Both the position numbers and the translations under genes were made by a program. From assembly GCA_036399775.1 (NCBI GenBank), contig DASWMJ010000028.1, forward strand, positions 29,842-93,841: a stretch of DNA of 64,000 nt, given 5' to 3'. How positions within the stretch are numbered: position 1 is the first letter of the stretch; each line of letters opens with the position of its first letter. The DNA is from JADMIH01 sp036399775. Lineage in GTDB: Bacteria; Chloroflexota; Chloroflexia; QHBQ01; JADMIH01. The notes under the pieces are model-generated. The model was not told the origin of the DNA. It did not search any database and saw only the letters and a program-made list of their open reading frames with translations. This document shows, piece after piece, positions 30,932 through 40,058 of the stretch.

Positions 30932-32185
30932 ATGAAGATTTGCATGGTGACTTCCTCCTACCCCAAGTATGAGGGGGACGTTACCGCCCCGTTCATCGAA
31001 TCTATAGCGTCGAGCGTGGCGGCGCAGGGCAACGAAGTACACGTGCTTGCCCCCTATCACCCCGAAGTGCGCCGCGAGCCGGTCGAGAAGGGGGTGCATC
31101 TCCACTTCTTCAAGTACAGCCCCTTCCGCCACCTCAACATCTGGGGCTACGCAGAGGCCCTGGAAGCCGACGTGCGCGTCAAGGGCGCGATTTATCCCCT
31201 CACACCTATAGTTTTCCTCAGCAGCTTTGCAAACCTCTGGCGGCTGACCGCGCGCATCAAGTTCGACGTGATGCATGGGCATTGGGTAATCCCCAACGGC
31301 CCCGTATCCACCATCATGGCGCGCCTGAGACGCCTGCCCCTCGTGTTGAGCCTGCATGGTTCGGATATATTCATCGCGGAGCAGAGCAAACTGGTGTCGC
31401 GAGTGGCGCGCTGGTGCTTCAGGGCCGCGAGCGCCATCACCGCACCCAGCGAGGACCTTCGCCAGCGTGCGATAAAGCTGGGCGCGCCTCCCTCGCGCTG
31501 CCACCTCGTGCCCTACGGCGTGGACCCCGGCCAGTTCACCCGCATCAAGCAGGCTGGGCCATTGCTCAGGGTGGAGTTGGGGTTGCCGCCCGACGCTCCG
31601 GTGGTCTTCGCGGTGGGCCGCATGGTCTACAAGAAGGGCTTCGAGTACCTTATACGCGCCGTGCCCGCCATCCTGCGCGAGCACCCCAACGCGAAGATCG
31701 TGCTGGGCGGCGGCGGCGACCTTGAACCCAGGCTGGTGTCGTTGGTCAAACAGTTGGGCGTGGAAAAGTCGGTCATCATGCCTGGCTGGATAGCCCGCGA
31801 CCGCCTGCCCCTCTACTTCAGCGGCTGCGACCTCTTCGTTTTACCCTCGGTAGTAGACCAGCAGGGCAACGTGGACGGCCTGCCAAATACGTTGCTTGAG
31901 GCGATGGCCTCTGCACGCCCGGTGGTGGCGACCAACGTCGCGGGCATCCCCCTGGCGGTGAAGGACGGCGACAACGGCCTGCTAGTGCCCGAAAAGCAGC
32001 CGGGCGAGCTTTCCGCCGCTATCAACCTGCTGCTGAGAGCGCCCGAACTGCGCGTCCAGTACGGCGAGGCCAGCCGCCGCAGGGTGGAGGACGAGCTTAA
32101 CTGGGAGACCACCGCCGCCACCTTCGCCAGACTCTACGCGAGCGCCGCCAACCGCAAGAAGCGCGGGCGTGGCCGGGGCGAATGA
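30932..32185 (+). CDS. GT4 family glycosyltransferase
   Basis: The 417-residue protein has the GT-B fold of family 4 enzymes, which use a nucleotide sugar on the cytoplasmic side of the membrane. The acceptor domain begins M-K-I-C-M-V-T-S-S-Y-P-K-Y-E-G. The donor domain has G-R-M-V-Y-K-K-G-F-E-Y-L (about 229-240), V-L-G-G-G-G-D-L-E and, near 316-340, D-G-L-P-N-T-L-L-E-A-M-A-S-A-R-P-V-V-A, the nucleotide-binding E-rich segment. It opens the 32-kb locus. No TM helix. The sugar is unknown. Confidence 0.92.
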   Translation: MKICMVTSSYPKYEGDVTAPFIESIASSVAAQGNEVHVLAPYHPEVRREPVEKGVHLHFFKYSPFRHLNIWGYAEALEADVRVKGAIYPLTPIVFLSSFANLWRLTARIKFDVMHGHWVIPNGPVSTIMARLRRLPLVLSLHGSDIFIAEQSKLVSRVARWCFRAASAITAPSEDLRQRAIKLGAPPSRCHLVPYGVDPGQFTRIKQAGPLLRVELGLPPDAPVVFAVGRMVYKKGFEYLIRAVPAILREHPNAKIVLGGGGDLEPRLVSLVKQLGVEKSVIMPGWIARDRLPLYFSGCDLFVLPSVVDQQGNVDGLPNTLLEAMASARPVVATNVAGIPLAVKDGDNGLLVPEKQPGELSAAINLLLRAPELRVQYGEASRRRVEDELNWETTAATFARLYASAANRKKRGRGRGE

Positions 32186-32199
32186 CCGCATCCTCATAG

Positions 32200-34422
32200 T
32201 TGAAACCCGAACACACCTCCAATCCAGGCGCAGAGCGCACGCCGCCCCAGGCTTACTGGCGCGACCCCGTAATATGGGGCATAGTGGCCGCCGCCTTCCT
32301 GGTAAGGGTGCTGTACAACCTGGCTTTGCACCCAGGCGGCGACACCTTCTCTCCCTTCATCATTGACGAGCGCGAATACTTCGGCGCGGCGCACATGCTC
32401 GCTGAGGGGCGCGGTTTCACTTTCTTCGACACCGCAATGTGGGTGCGCCCTCCTCTCTACGTGGCCCTGCTCGGCCTGACTTTCAAACTCGCCGCCAACA
32501 GCTACTTGCTTGTCCTCCTGCTCCAATCTCTACTGAGCGCAGCCACTCTCCTGCCTCTAGGCTGGCTCGCCCACAGAGTGAAGGGCACCCAGGCGGCGCG
32601 CTGGACCATGCTAATTGGCCTTCTCTACATGCCTTTTACCCTTTTCGCGGGCCTCCTCCTCTCCGAAACGCTCTTCATCTTCCTCTTCTCCTGGGCCATG
32701 CTCTTTCTAGTGGTCAGTGGTCAGTGGTCAGTGGTCAGTGATGAGGGATCAGGGGTCAGGGATCAGGGGTCAGGGGTCAGGGACCAGCCTCCAACTCGCG
32801 TTTCGCGTTTCATGCCTCGCTGGTCACTGGTCACTGGTCACTGGTCACTAGCGGCTGGCTTACTCCTGGGGTTGGGGGGGCTGACACGGGCTACCGCGCT
32901 GGGATTTGTCCCTTTGGCGGTGCTGTGGTTGGTACTAAGTATAAGGCAGCAGCCTTTGGGTAGGCGTGTCCTGGCGGGAGGGTTACTGTTTGCGGTGTGC
33001 CTGCTTTGCCTCGTGCCCTGGACGGTGCGAAACTACGCTGCATACGGCAAGCTGGTGCTGGTGGATACGACGGGCGGCTACAATCTGTGGCTGGCAAGCG
33101 TCGGGGTGCGGGACGAGGACCGCCTGCAAGCCGATCTGCGCCCGATCTCCAACCCGGCAGAGCGGCAGGACTACGCCTACGCACGCGGCATGGGGAACAT
33201 AGCAGCCGACCCGCTCGGCTTCGCGGGCAAGGGGTTGAAGGAGAGCCTCGACCTCTGGAGGCCGCTCTTCAGCGCGGAGGAGAGGCAGATAAGGGGCTAC
33301 GCGCTGGGCCGCGTACCCGCCTGGCACCTCGCCGCGCTGTTCATCTTTGACGACCTGCTTTATGTGGCTATCTTACTGCTGGCGCTGCTCGGATTAGCTC
33401 TAACTCCCCCTCACCCGCTCAAGTCGCTGACCGGCCTGTGGGTGCTGCTGTGGGTGTTGATCGCGTTCATCTTCTTCGCGGTCACGCGCTTCCGCCTGCC
33501 TATCGTGGCGCTGCTCGTCCCCTGGGCGGGGGTGGGTGCTGCCACGCTGTCATCAGGGGAAATCGTCATAGCGCGCTTTCGGCTGGTGCCGCAGTGGGGT
33601 AAGTTGGCGTTATTGGCGGGTATGGTAGCAATCGGTCTGGTGGTGCTGCCCGCCTTGCCCGTTGGCGATACTCTACTCGGCATTGAGCGGTGGGGCCGGC
33701 AGGAACCTTTCCGGCAAGGGGAGGCTCTACTACGCGACAATAAGCCCCAGGAGGCTATCCAGCATTACAAGCAGGCCAACCAGCGGTTGATAGACACGCG
33801 CTACAGCCTGGCCGCCGCTTACCTCCAAACGGGGCAGACCCAGGATGCTCTCGCTCAACTGACGGGTAACGAGCCACCCGACCGCTACGAACCCTCTATA
33901 ATAAGGGGAGAAGCGGCGCGCATCGCGGGCGACCTCAACTCCGCTCGTTCGTTGTTCAATGCGAGGCCCGTGCAGGTTGCGGGTGATGAAGCCCTGGTGT
34001 GGGCATGGGACCACCTGCGCCCTCCCGTCACCAACACCCTCGACATCGGGAGCGGCCTGGACGTGGGCTACATTCGTGGCTTCTACGCGCCGGAGACGGA
34101 CCCGGCGGGCGTAAGCTTCAGGTGGATGGGCACAGAAGCGCGCATAAGAGGCTTCTGCGGGGCTGGTAATTCGATAGAGTGGAGTGGTTGGCGTCCCGTC
34201 GGCCAGGCAAGGGTGACTGCGCGATGCCAGGACGGCGCTCCCGCCGAGTTCACGCTTGCCAACAGTCAGGGTTGGGAGACCACAGCCATAGAGTTGGCGA
34301 GCAACCTGGACCGGGGGCAGCCGGAATTAGGATTGTACTTCCACACGGAAGGCTTCATAGGAGCTGGAAGCGACCCACGCCTGCTGGGCGTGCGGGTCTC
34401 GCGTATAGGCAGAGATAGATGA
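32200..34422 (+). CDS. GT-C (GT39/PMT-like) membrane glycosyltransferase with TPR segment and C-terminal beta module
   Basis: This 740-residue protein begins with a TM helix and the outer-loop acidic motif I-I-D56-E57-R-E-Y-F, typical of GT-C enzymes that use polyprenyl-phosphate sugars. About 10 TM helices follow to residue 490. A low-complexity stretch (about 172-217) made of GGTCAGT and GGTCACT repeats is inserted in frame between two TM helices. Residues about 505-610 look like TPR helices (E-A-I-Q-H-Y-K-Q-A-N). The C-terminus (612-740) is a beta-rich module shared with three other proteins of the locus: D-I-G, then G-F-Y, then F-R-W. The start codon is probably TTG. It overlaps the next gene by four bases. 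Substrate unknown. Confidence 0.8.
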   Translation: MKPEHTSNPGAERTPPQAYWRDPVIWGIVAAAFLVRVLYNLALHPGGDTFSPFIIDEREYFGAAHMLAEGRGFTFFDTAMWVRPPLYVALLGLTFKLAANSYLLVLLLQSLLSAATLLPLGWLAHRVKGTQAARWTMLIGLLYMPFTLFAGLLLSETLFIFLFSWAMLFLVVSGQWSVVSDEGSGVRDQGSGVRDQPPTRVSRFMPRWSLVTGHWSLAAGLLLGLGGLTRATALGFVPLAVLWLVLSIRQQPLGRRVLAGGLLFAVCLLCLVPWTVRNYAAYGKLVLVDTTGGYNLWLASVGVRDEDRLQADLRPISNPAERQDYAYARGMGNIAADPLGFAGKGLKESLDLWRPLFSAEERQIRGYALGRVPAWHLAALFIFDDLLYVAILLLALLGLALTPPHPLKSLTGLWVLLWVLIAFIFFAVTRFRLPIVALLVPWAGVGAATLSSGEIVIARFRLVPQWGKLALLAGMVAIGLVVLPALPVGDTLLGIERWGRQEPFRQGEALLRDNKPQEAIQHYKQANQRLIDTRYSLAAAYLQTGQTQDALAQLTGNEPPDRYEPSIIRGEAARIAGDLNSARSLFNARPVQVAGDEALVWAWDHLRPPVTNTLDIGSGLDVGYIRGFYAPETDPAGVSFRWMGTEARIRGFCGAGNSIEWSGWRPVGQARVTARCQDGAPAEFTLANSQGWETTAIELASNLDRGQPELGLYFHTEGFIGAGSDPRLLGVRVSRIGRDR
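32709..32850. repeat. In-frame simple repeats inside a GT-C gene (GGTCAGT, GGGGTCAGGGATCA, GGTCACT)
   Basis: Four copies of GGTCAGT (about 32712-32740), then GGGATCA/GGGGTCA units (to 32785), and four GGTCACT units (32821-32848) lie within the coding frame and are translated as V-V-S-G-Q-W, G-S-G-V-R-D-Q and S-L-V-T-G-H-W repeats. Similar arrays elsewhere in the window are intergenic. Confidence 0.85.
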
Positions 34423-35975
34423 TAGTGGAAGAGCGAGAACAAACTGAGTTAGCGTTGAGCGCGCCCCCACCGGACGTTCGTCTGTCGAAACTGGCAGGTA
34501 TCGCGCTCACCGTGGTTGTTGCTCTGTTGATTGCCGCCCTTCTCGCTAAGGGTGTGGCGTCGGCTGCCACCGCTACCGAAATGTTCCTTTATCCCTTCCA
34601 GTTCGATGAGTCGGAGGGGATGATAGTCGCAGAGACTATGCTCATGGACCAGGGCATAGGCATATTCGCCCTACCCACACCCGACCTCTTCATCTCGGCA
34701 CCTTACCCTCCTCTCTTTTACCTCCTGAACTGGCCCATCCAGCACCTGTCGGGCGCGGAACCGACCTTCAAGGGAGGGCGCGCCCTCTCGCTCTTATGCG
34801 CTCTGTTCGTCGGCGTTGCTATATTCGGTATCGTCTCGTCACTGACCCGCGACAGGCTGGCGGGGGTGGTGGGCGGGCTGGCCTGGTGGTCGCTCAGCCT
34901 GGTGACCTACTGGGGAAGCCTCGTCAAGCCCGACCTGCTGGCGGTGGCGCTGGGGTTGGCCGGGCTGTGGTGGCTCATCTCGCGTCCGCAATCGCAGGTG
35001 TGGTGGGCGCTCCCTTTCTTCCTGGGCGCTATCTATACGAAGCAGACAGCAATCGCAGCGGCGGTGGCTGCCATAGGGTGGCTGCTTTTCACGCGGCCCC
35101 GCACCGCGATAGCCTTTGGCGGGTTGTATGCAGTAGGCGCGGTCTTGCCGACGCTGGCGCTCAACTGGCTCACCGATGGAGGCTACTTTTACCACCTCTT
35201 CACCATCCACGATCTCCCATGGTTCGAGGAGCGGTATATGCTCTTCGTGGGCAACTTCCTGGCTACCTACTGGCCGTTTGCGCTGCCCGGTACGTTGGTG
35301 TTGCTTGTCCTGGGGAGTATGTGGGTGTTGCGGCGGCTGCGCAAAGAGGCTCAACTTGTGCCGCGTGATGCCGCTTTGCTCCTCCTTTTCTACCTGGGCA
35401 TGACGATAGTGGCCTCAGTGGGCACGGGCACGCACGGCGGGCAGCACAATCACCTGCTGGAATGGGCGGCGTCCTCCTGCCTGGGGCTGGGGCTGGGTCT
35501 AGCGATGCTGCGCCGGATAAATGTATGGCAGGTGAGGGTAGCGGGTGCCCTCGCCGGATTGCTGATACTGGCGTTCGTGCCTGGGCTATTCTCGCACCCC
35601 GGCTGGATGCGGGCGGAGTTCGGCCAGATCGACTCGGAGAGGCGCGGTGCGATGATGAGCATCTTCCAGTACGTGACCAACAACGGCGGCACCGCTTACT
35701 CCGACAACGTTAGTCTTCTTCTGGCTGCGCGCAAGAAGCTGTGGACCACCGACCCCTTCACCCAGACACACGCCACCCAGTTCGGGCGCTGGGACGAGAG
35801 CAAGCTGGTGGACGCTATAAGCAGTAAGAGTTTCAGCCAGATTATCTTGAGGGTAGACGTCTTCGAGCCGGGCAGGATCAGCGCGGGCGACGTTTCCCCC
35901 GCAATCTTGCAAGCGGTCAAGGATAATTATAAACTGGACCAGGGCAACGTAGAGAACATCTACGTCCCACGGTAA
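34419..35975 (+). CDS. GT-C-type membrane glycosyltransferase (GT39/ArnT-like)
   Basis: The 518-residue protein has an N-terminal cytoplasmic segment, a first TM helix (about 25-45) and the outer-loop motif F-D63-E-S-E-G, the position of the donor-binding Asp in GT-C enzymes. About 10 TM helices follow, and the C-terminal about 110 residues are soluble with R-Q-Y-V-T-N-N-G-G-T-like and F-S-Q-I-I-L-R-V-D segments. It overlaps the upstream gene by four bases (ATGA), so both are coupled. It likely adds a sugar from polyprenyl-phosphate donor to an exported glycan. Specificity unknown. Confidence 0.78.
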   Translation: MIVEEREQTELALSAPPPDVRLSKLAGIALTVVVALLIAALLAKGVASAATATEMFLYPFQFDESEGMIVAETMLMDQGIGIFALPTPDLFISAPYPPLFYLLNWPIQHLSGAEPTFKGGRALSLLCALFVGVAIFGIVSSLTRDRLAGVVGGLAWWSLSLVTYWGSLVKPDLLAVALGLAGLWWLISRPQSQVWWALPFFLGAIYTKQTAIAAAVAAIGWLLFTRPRTAIAFGGLYAVGAVLPTLALNWLTDGGYFYHLFTIHDLPWFEERYMLFVGNFLATYWPFALPGTLVLLVLGSMWVLRRLRKEAQLVPRDAALLLLFYLGMTIVASVGTGTHGGQHNHLLEWAASSCLGLGLGLAMLRRINVWQVRVAGALAGLLILAFVPGLFSHPGWMRAEFGQIDSERRGAMMSIFQYVTNNGGTAYSDNVSLLLAARKKLWTTDPFTQTHATQFGRWDESKLVDAISSKSFSQIILRVDVFEPGRISAGDVSPAILQAVKDNYKLDQGNVENIYVPR

Positions 35976-36074
35976 AAGTTTTGAGTTTTGAATTATAAGT
36001 TTTGAGTTAGCTGTAGCGCTTGGAACGAATAAATTCGAAATCCGAAATTCCAAATTCGAAATCGGGAGGAAACC

Positions 36075-36257
36075 ATGGCAGGCAAGCAGACGACGCTTCC
36101 GAAAGAGTTGCTGGACATACTGGTTTGCCCTGTTGACAAGGCGAAGGTGACGCTTGAGGGGGATTACCTCGTGTGCGAGCAATGTGGGCGTGGCTACCCG
36201 GTGCGCGATGGCATACCCATCATGCTCGAAGAAGAAGCGGAAATGGTCAGAAAGTAA
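36075..36257 (+). CDS. Trm112-like (UPF0434-type) zinc-ribbon peptide
   Basis: The 60-residue protein matches bacterial Trm112-like peptides: L-L-D-I-L-V-C18-P, then L-E-G-D-Y-L-V-C34-E-Q-C37-G-R-G-Y-P-V-R-D-G-I-P. The first knuckle has lost its second cysteine (C-P-V-D). Trm112 proteins bind and stabilise SAM methyltransferases; the methyltransferase at 52632-53708 has a similar module at its own N-terminus. GGGAGGAAACC gives a strong ribosome-binding site before ATG. The next gene follows after five bases, so the two are in one operon. AT-rich simple sequence lies just upstream (35976-36060). Confidence 0.88.
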   Translation: MAGKQTTLPKELLDILVCPVDKAKVTLEGDYLVCEQCGRGYPVRDGIPIMLEEEAEMVRK

Positions 36258-36262
36258 GCGTA

Positions 36263-37489
36263 GTGTCGCTGGTCTTTTTCTACCCGCAATTCAAGAAGCT
36301 GACCGGGGCCGAGCGTCTCATCCTCAAGCTGGCGGACTACACGGCGCGGCAGTTGGGCACAGAGGGCGACGTGACGCTGCTCACCCACCGCTTCGCTGAC
36401 GAATGCCGCCCCGCGCTGGCGGAGAGCGTCAGGCTGGTGGAAACGAGGTGGCCCCTGGAAGTGACCGGCAATCACTACCTGGATGCGGCAGTGGAATACG
36501 CACTCGGCCCGGCGCTGGCGTTGCGCCTCCCCCTGCGGCGGTTGAGTGGGGTAGTCTTTTTCGGGCCGCCAAGTGTGCCCGCGATGTGGTTCGCTCGGCG
36601 GATATTGTTCCCACTTATAGGCAAACGTGTGCCTGCGCTCTACTTCTGCTTCGAGCCTCCCCGCTTCATCTACAGCGACACGTCGGATATAGTGGCGAGG
36701 TTGGGAGGCTTGGGCAGGCTGCTGCCCCCGGCTTTCACCTTGTACCGATGGTTGGACCGCCGTATGGTAGGGGCAGCCCATCGCATACTGTCGAACAGCC
36801 CTTACGGGTCGAGGCGCATATGGGACGCTTACAAGAGGAAAGCAGTGGTGATCGAGCACGGCGTTGACTTCGCCACGCCCACGAATGAGGAGATCAGCAA
36901 CCTGCGCTCAAGATACAGACTTAACGGCAGGGTTGTAGCCGTCACGGTCAACCACTTGCACCCCAGGAAGAGGATAGCCCTATTCTTGCGCTCCGTTCAC
37001 CTGGCAGGGCAAAGGGTGCCCAACGCCACAGCCCTGATTGTTGGTGATGGGCCGGAGCGTGATCGCCTTCATGCGCTCGCGAGCGAGCTAGGTATGGAAG
37101 TGGGGCGCGACGTGGTATTCACAGGCGCGGTGCCCGAAGAGGAGCTACCCGCCCACTACGCTTTAGCAAACGTGTACGTTCACACCGGGCGCGAAGAGAG
37201 TTTCGGCCTCTCGGTAATAGAGGCGTTGCGGTTGGGCCTTCCGGTGGTCGCGGTGGACGAGGGAGGGCCGCGAGATACCGTGCAGCATGGCATAAGCGGA
37301 TGCCTTGTCGCGCCGACGCCGGAAGCGTTGGGTGATGCTATAGCCGGAATGCTTTCGCAGTCTGATAGAGCGCGGCAGATGGGCAAAGCAGGCGCACGCT
37401 TCGTCAGCGAGCGTTTCAGGTGGGAGCGCGGGGCTGCGACCTTATTGCGCGTACTACAAAGGGTAAAAAAAAAGTGTGCGCGTTCGTAG
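36263..37489 (+). CDS. GT4 family glycosyltransferase
   Basis: GTG at 36263 gives a 408-residue protein starting M-S-L-V-F-F-Y-P-Q-F-K-K-L-T-G-A-E-R, the usual opening of family 4 enzymes. Donor domain signs: V-N-H-L-H-P-R-K-R-I (about 231-240), I-V-G-D-G-P-E-R and, at about 311-319, E-S-F-G-L-S-V-I-E (the E-x7-E nucleotide-sugar motif), then G-L-P-V-V-A-V-D-E-G-G. The frame stays open upstream to 36173, but there it overlaps the Trm112-like gene. The C-terminus is lysine-rich (V-K-K-K-C-A-R-S). Sugar unknown; EALRLGLPVVA style is mannosyl/galactosyl-like but not decisive. Confidence 0.9.
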   Translation: MSLVFFYPQFKKLTGAERLILKLADYTARQLGTEGDVTLLTHRFADECRPALAESVRLVETRWPLEVTGNHYLDAAVEYALGPALALRLPLRRLSGVVFFGPPSVPAMWFARRILFPLIGKRVPALYFCFEPPRFIYSDTSDIVARLGGLGRLLPPAFTLYRWLDRRMVGAAHRILSNSPYGSRRIWDAYKRKAVVIEHGVDFATPTNEEISNLRSRYRLNGRVVAVTVNHLHPRKRIALFLRSVHLAGQRVPNATALIVGDGPERDRLHALASELGMEVGRDVVFTGAVPEEELPAHYALANVYVHTGREESFGLSVIEALRLGLPVVAVDEGGPRDTVQHGISGCLVAPTPEALGDAIAGMLSQSDRARQMGKAGARFVSERFRWERGAATLLRVLQRVKKKCARS

Positions 37490-37569
37490 ATGCGGGGTTT
37501 ATCGTGCCTCATAGGCATTGGCACGAGCGTTCAAGGAATAATAGTTGCCATGCAAGCACCAACTATCCC

Positions 37570-37682
37570 TGTCATTCTGAGCGAACCGAAGAATCTCGTC
37601 CCTCGCATACCCTCTTGCATTTAGAACTCTATAATGAGCATCTAAGCGAGGAGCGAGATTCTTCGCTTCGCTCAGAATGACA
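37570..37682. repeat. Dispersed palindromic element, family 1 (copy c)
   Basis: Arms at 37570-37598 and 37654-37682 (begin TGTCATTCTGAGCGAACCGA) differ by one base (ACC versus AGC). With the 55-base centre the element is 113 bases, identical in length to copy a. It separates two sub-operons of the glycan locus. The rest of the 313-base gap 37490-37802 shows no gene or promoter I can support. Confidence 0.9.
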
Positions 37683-37802
37683 AGGGCGAGAGGGCATGCG
37701 AGGGCGAGCCTCTACAAGCACATAGTTTATTCAGGATGACGCCTATGGGGCACAATTCTGAACGCTGAGTTGGGGGACCTACTGGAAAGATACGGCACAG
37801 GC

Positions 37803-40058
37803 ATGTTACGAGAAGCTGAGCCAGGCGAAAAGACGCTCATGGACAACGGGCACGGCAAGGCCGATCTGCCCTCGGCTGAGCCTGACGCTGCTCAGCCGAG
37901 CGGGGCGTGGCGCACGCGGCTGGTTCCCCATCTACTCGCCCTTCTTGCATTTACCCTATTGAGCATCACAGCAACCTGGCCCATGTTCCCGCAGCTTGGC
38001 GGATACGTCATAGACAAGGGCGACCCGCTCTATAGCGTGTGGGCGATGGCCTGGCAGGCCCATGCGCTCGCGACCAACCCGCTTGGGATGTTCGACACCA
38101 ATATCATGTACCCCTTCACCGGCACGCTGACTTTCGACGAGCTATCTTTCTCGCAGGCGGTCATGGCCGCGCCCGTCTACTGGCTGACGGGTAATCCTGT
38201 CCTCAGCCACAACCTTGTCTTATTCGCCAGCTTCGTACTGTCGGGTTATGGCGTATGGCTCCTCGTAAGGGAGCTTACAGGCAGTGGGTGGGCGGGATTT
38301 GTCGCCGGGTCGGCTTTCGCCTTCAGCTTCTACCGGATGAACCACCTCCCGCATATCACGCTTGACAGCACGCAATGGATGCCGTTCATTCTCATGTCCG
38401 CGTACAAGCTGCTCTGGACGCGCTCCTGGGGCTGGGCGTGGGCGCTGGCGGGCTTCTTTACCTTGCAGGCGTTGTCGGGGCATTACCTGGCGTTCTATTC
38501 GGCAATGCTGCTTGGTTTGTTCGTAGCCTACTATTTCGTGGTGCAGCGCGGCCTCTTTTCGTGGGGCTTTTTCGGCAAGCTGGCTGCGGGTATGGCAGGT
38601 TCGCTGATCGTAATGCTGCCTATCTTGCTCCCATACGTGGAGTTGCAAGGCGAGCACGACTTCAGGCGCAATCTTTTTGAGGCCGAGCGCTTCTCCAACA
38701 CGCTCGCCAGCTTCCTGGCCGTCTTCCGGGGCAACCCTCTATACCACTGGCTCCTATCACCGTTTGCCGACCCTGGAACGTGGTCCATAGAACGATCGGC
38801 TTTCCCAGGACTGGCCGTGGTCGTCTTGTCGGTATTGGGGGTGATAGGGGCGCGGCGCTACTCCCGTTCTGACCGCTCCGGCACCAAATCTGCGCCATCA
38901 CCCCGCGACCTCGGCAAGCACGCCGTCTTCTACGCCATAGTCGCCCTGCTGAGCGCATTTCTGTCGCTCGGCCCCAGCTTGCAGCTTACTTACGCACCCT
39001 CCAACTACGATCCCAGCGCCATCCAGCGTATAGTGCCGCTACCCTATTTGCTGTTGCACGAGTGGGTGCCGGGCTTCCAGAGCATGCGCGTGGTAGCTAG
39101 AATTGATGTCTTGACGGCGCTCGGATTGAGCGTGCTGGCTGGCATAGGGGCGTTCTTCGTACTGAGGTGGGCTGGGGGGCGTTTCAGGGCGGGGAGTATG
39201 GCCCGTGGGGCTGTGCCTATCGTGGCCGTTTTGCTCGCACTCCTGCCCATATTTGAGAGTTGGAGCGCGCCCATCAGCATGCAGCCTGTGGGTACTCGTG
39301 GCGCTGTGCCGGAGGTCTACAGGTGGCTGGCCGCGCAGCCTCGCACCATCATAGTCGAATACCCGATGGTGCATTACAAGCGCGGCGACCCCAGCGTGGA
39401 GATGGCGAACCTCTACCAGTATTACAGCGCCTACCACTGGCACTACATGATAAACGGCAGCACAACCATCCGCCCGTTTGCCTACTCGGCCCTTGTACGC
39501 GAGACTGAGGACTGCTTCCCCTGCCCTGAGAGCCTGGGCGCGCTGTGGGCGATGGGCGTCGAATACGTGGTGGTCCACCTTGAGAACCTGAGCGACCCGC
39601 AGCGCACCGATTTCACATGGCGCTCCACCAGCCCGGTTGGGAAGGTGCTGGACGATTTTATCCTCGTACAAGAATTCGGCCCCGATCGCGTTTATCAGCT
39701 CAATGGGCCGGGCGATCTGGCAGACATGAAGGCGATGATAGCGGATGGCGCGCCAATCCTTCTGGGCGACCCGGAATACGACCCGGAGAAGGGACAGGGC
39801 GCGCTGGTGTACGGTGGCTACATGGCGGCGGTAGGCCACTTCCTGCGCGATCACCCACTCTATGGCGATGCGCGCCTCAGCTTTGGCCAACCCATACGTG
39901 AGCTTGACCCGGCGAACCGTCCCGAATACGCCGTGCTCTGGGCGGCGCAGGACCCCACGCTGGCGGGCTATGTGCTGGAGAACCGGATTTGGTCTAACGA
40001 GTTCGTGGCGCTCTACAAGCGCGGACCGGGTATCGCTTCGACGGGGCGCGCGCCTTGA
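37803..40058 (+). CDS. YfhO-like large membrane protein (GT-C-like)
   Basis: The protein has about 751 residues from ATG 37803 (an in-frame TTG lies at 37770). After a polar N-terminus, about 11 TM helices follow. The first outer loop has I-D-K-G-D-P-L-Y-S-V-W-A-M-A-W-Q-A-H, then N-I-M-Y-P-F-T-G-T-L-T-F-D-E-L-S-F, the hallmark style of Chloroflexota/YfhO-type GT-C-like proteins. The last about 250 residues are soluble and contain I-I-V-E-Y-P-M-V-H and a Y-Y-S-A-Y-H-W-H cluster. YfhO in Bacillus glycosylates lipoteichoic acid, so a glycosyl-transfer role at the outer face is plausible. It overlaps the next gene by four bases (ATGA). Confidence 0.72.
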   Translation: MLREAEPGEKTLMDNGHGKADLPSAEPDAAQPSGAWRTRLVPHLLALLAFTLLSITATWPMFPQLGGYVIDKGDPLYSVWAMAWQAHALATNPLGMFDTNIMYPFTGTLTFDELSFSQAVMAAPVYWLTGNPVLSHNLVLFASFVLSGYGVWLLVRELTGSGWAGFVAGSAFAFSFYRMNHLPHITLDSTQWMPFILMSAYKLLWTRSWGWAWALAGFFTLQALSGHYLAFYSAMLLGLFVAYYFVVQRGLFSWGFFGKLAAGMAGSLIVMLPILLPYVELQGEHDFRRNLFEAERFSNTLASFLAVFRGNPLYHWLLSPFADPGTWSIERSAFPGLAVVVLSVLGVIGARRYSRSDRSGTKSAPSPRDLGKHAVFYAIVALLSAFLSLGPSLQLTYAPSNYDPSAIQRIVPLPYLLLHEWVPGFQSMRVVARIDVLTALGLSVLAGIGAFFVLRWAGGRFRAGSMARGAVPIVAVLLALLPIFESWSAPISMQPVGTRGAVPEVYRWLAAQPRTIIVEYPMVHYKRGDPSVEMANLYQYYSAYHWHYMINGSTTIRPFAYSALVRETEDCFPCPESLGALWAMGVEYVVVHLENLSDPQRTDFTWRSTSPVGKVLDDFILVQEFGPDRVYQLNGPGDLADMKAMIADGAPILLGDPEYDPEKGQGALVYGGYMAAVGHFLRDHPLYGDARLSFGQPIRELDPANRPEYAVLWAAQDPTLAGYVLENRIWSNEFVALYKRGPGIASTGRAP

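Noticed and set aside
30686..31684. Upstream extension of the APH gene by 333 codons
   Set aside because: The extension is antisense to the GT4 gene at 30932 and has no kinase-like sequence; the family length fits the start at 30685.
39039..39890. A 283-residue open frame opposite the YfhO-like gene
   Set aside because: Antisense shadow without recognisable motifs; the plus-strand protein has consistent TM topology across it.
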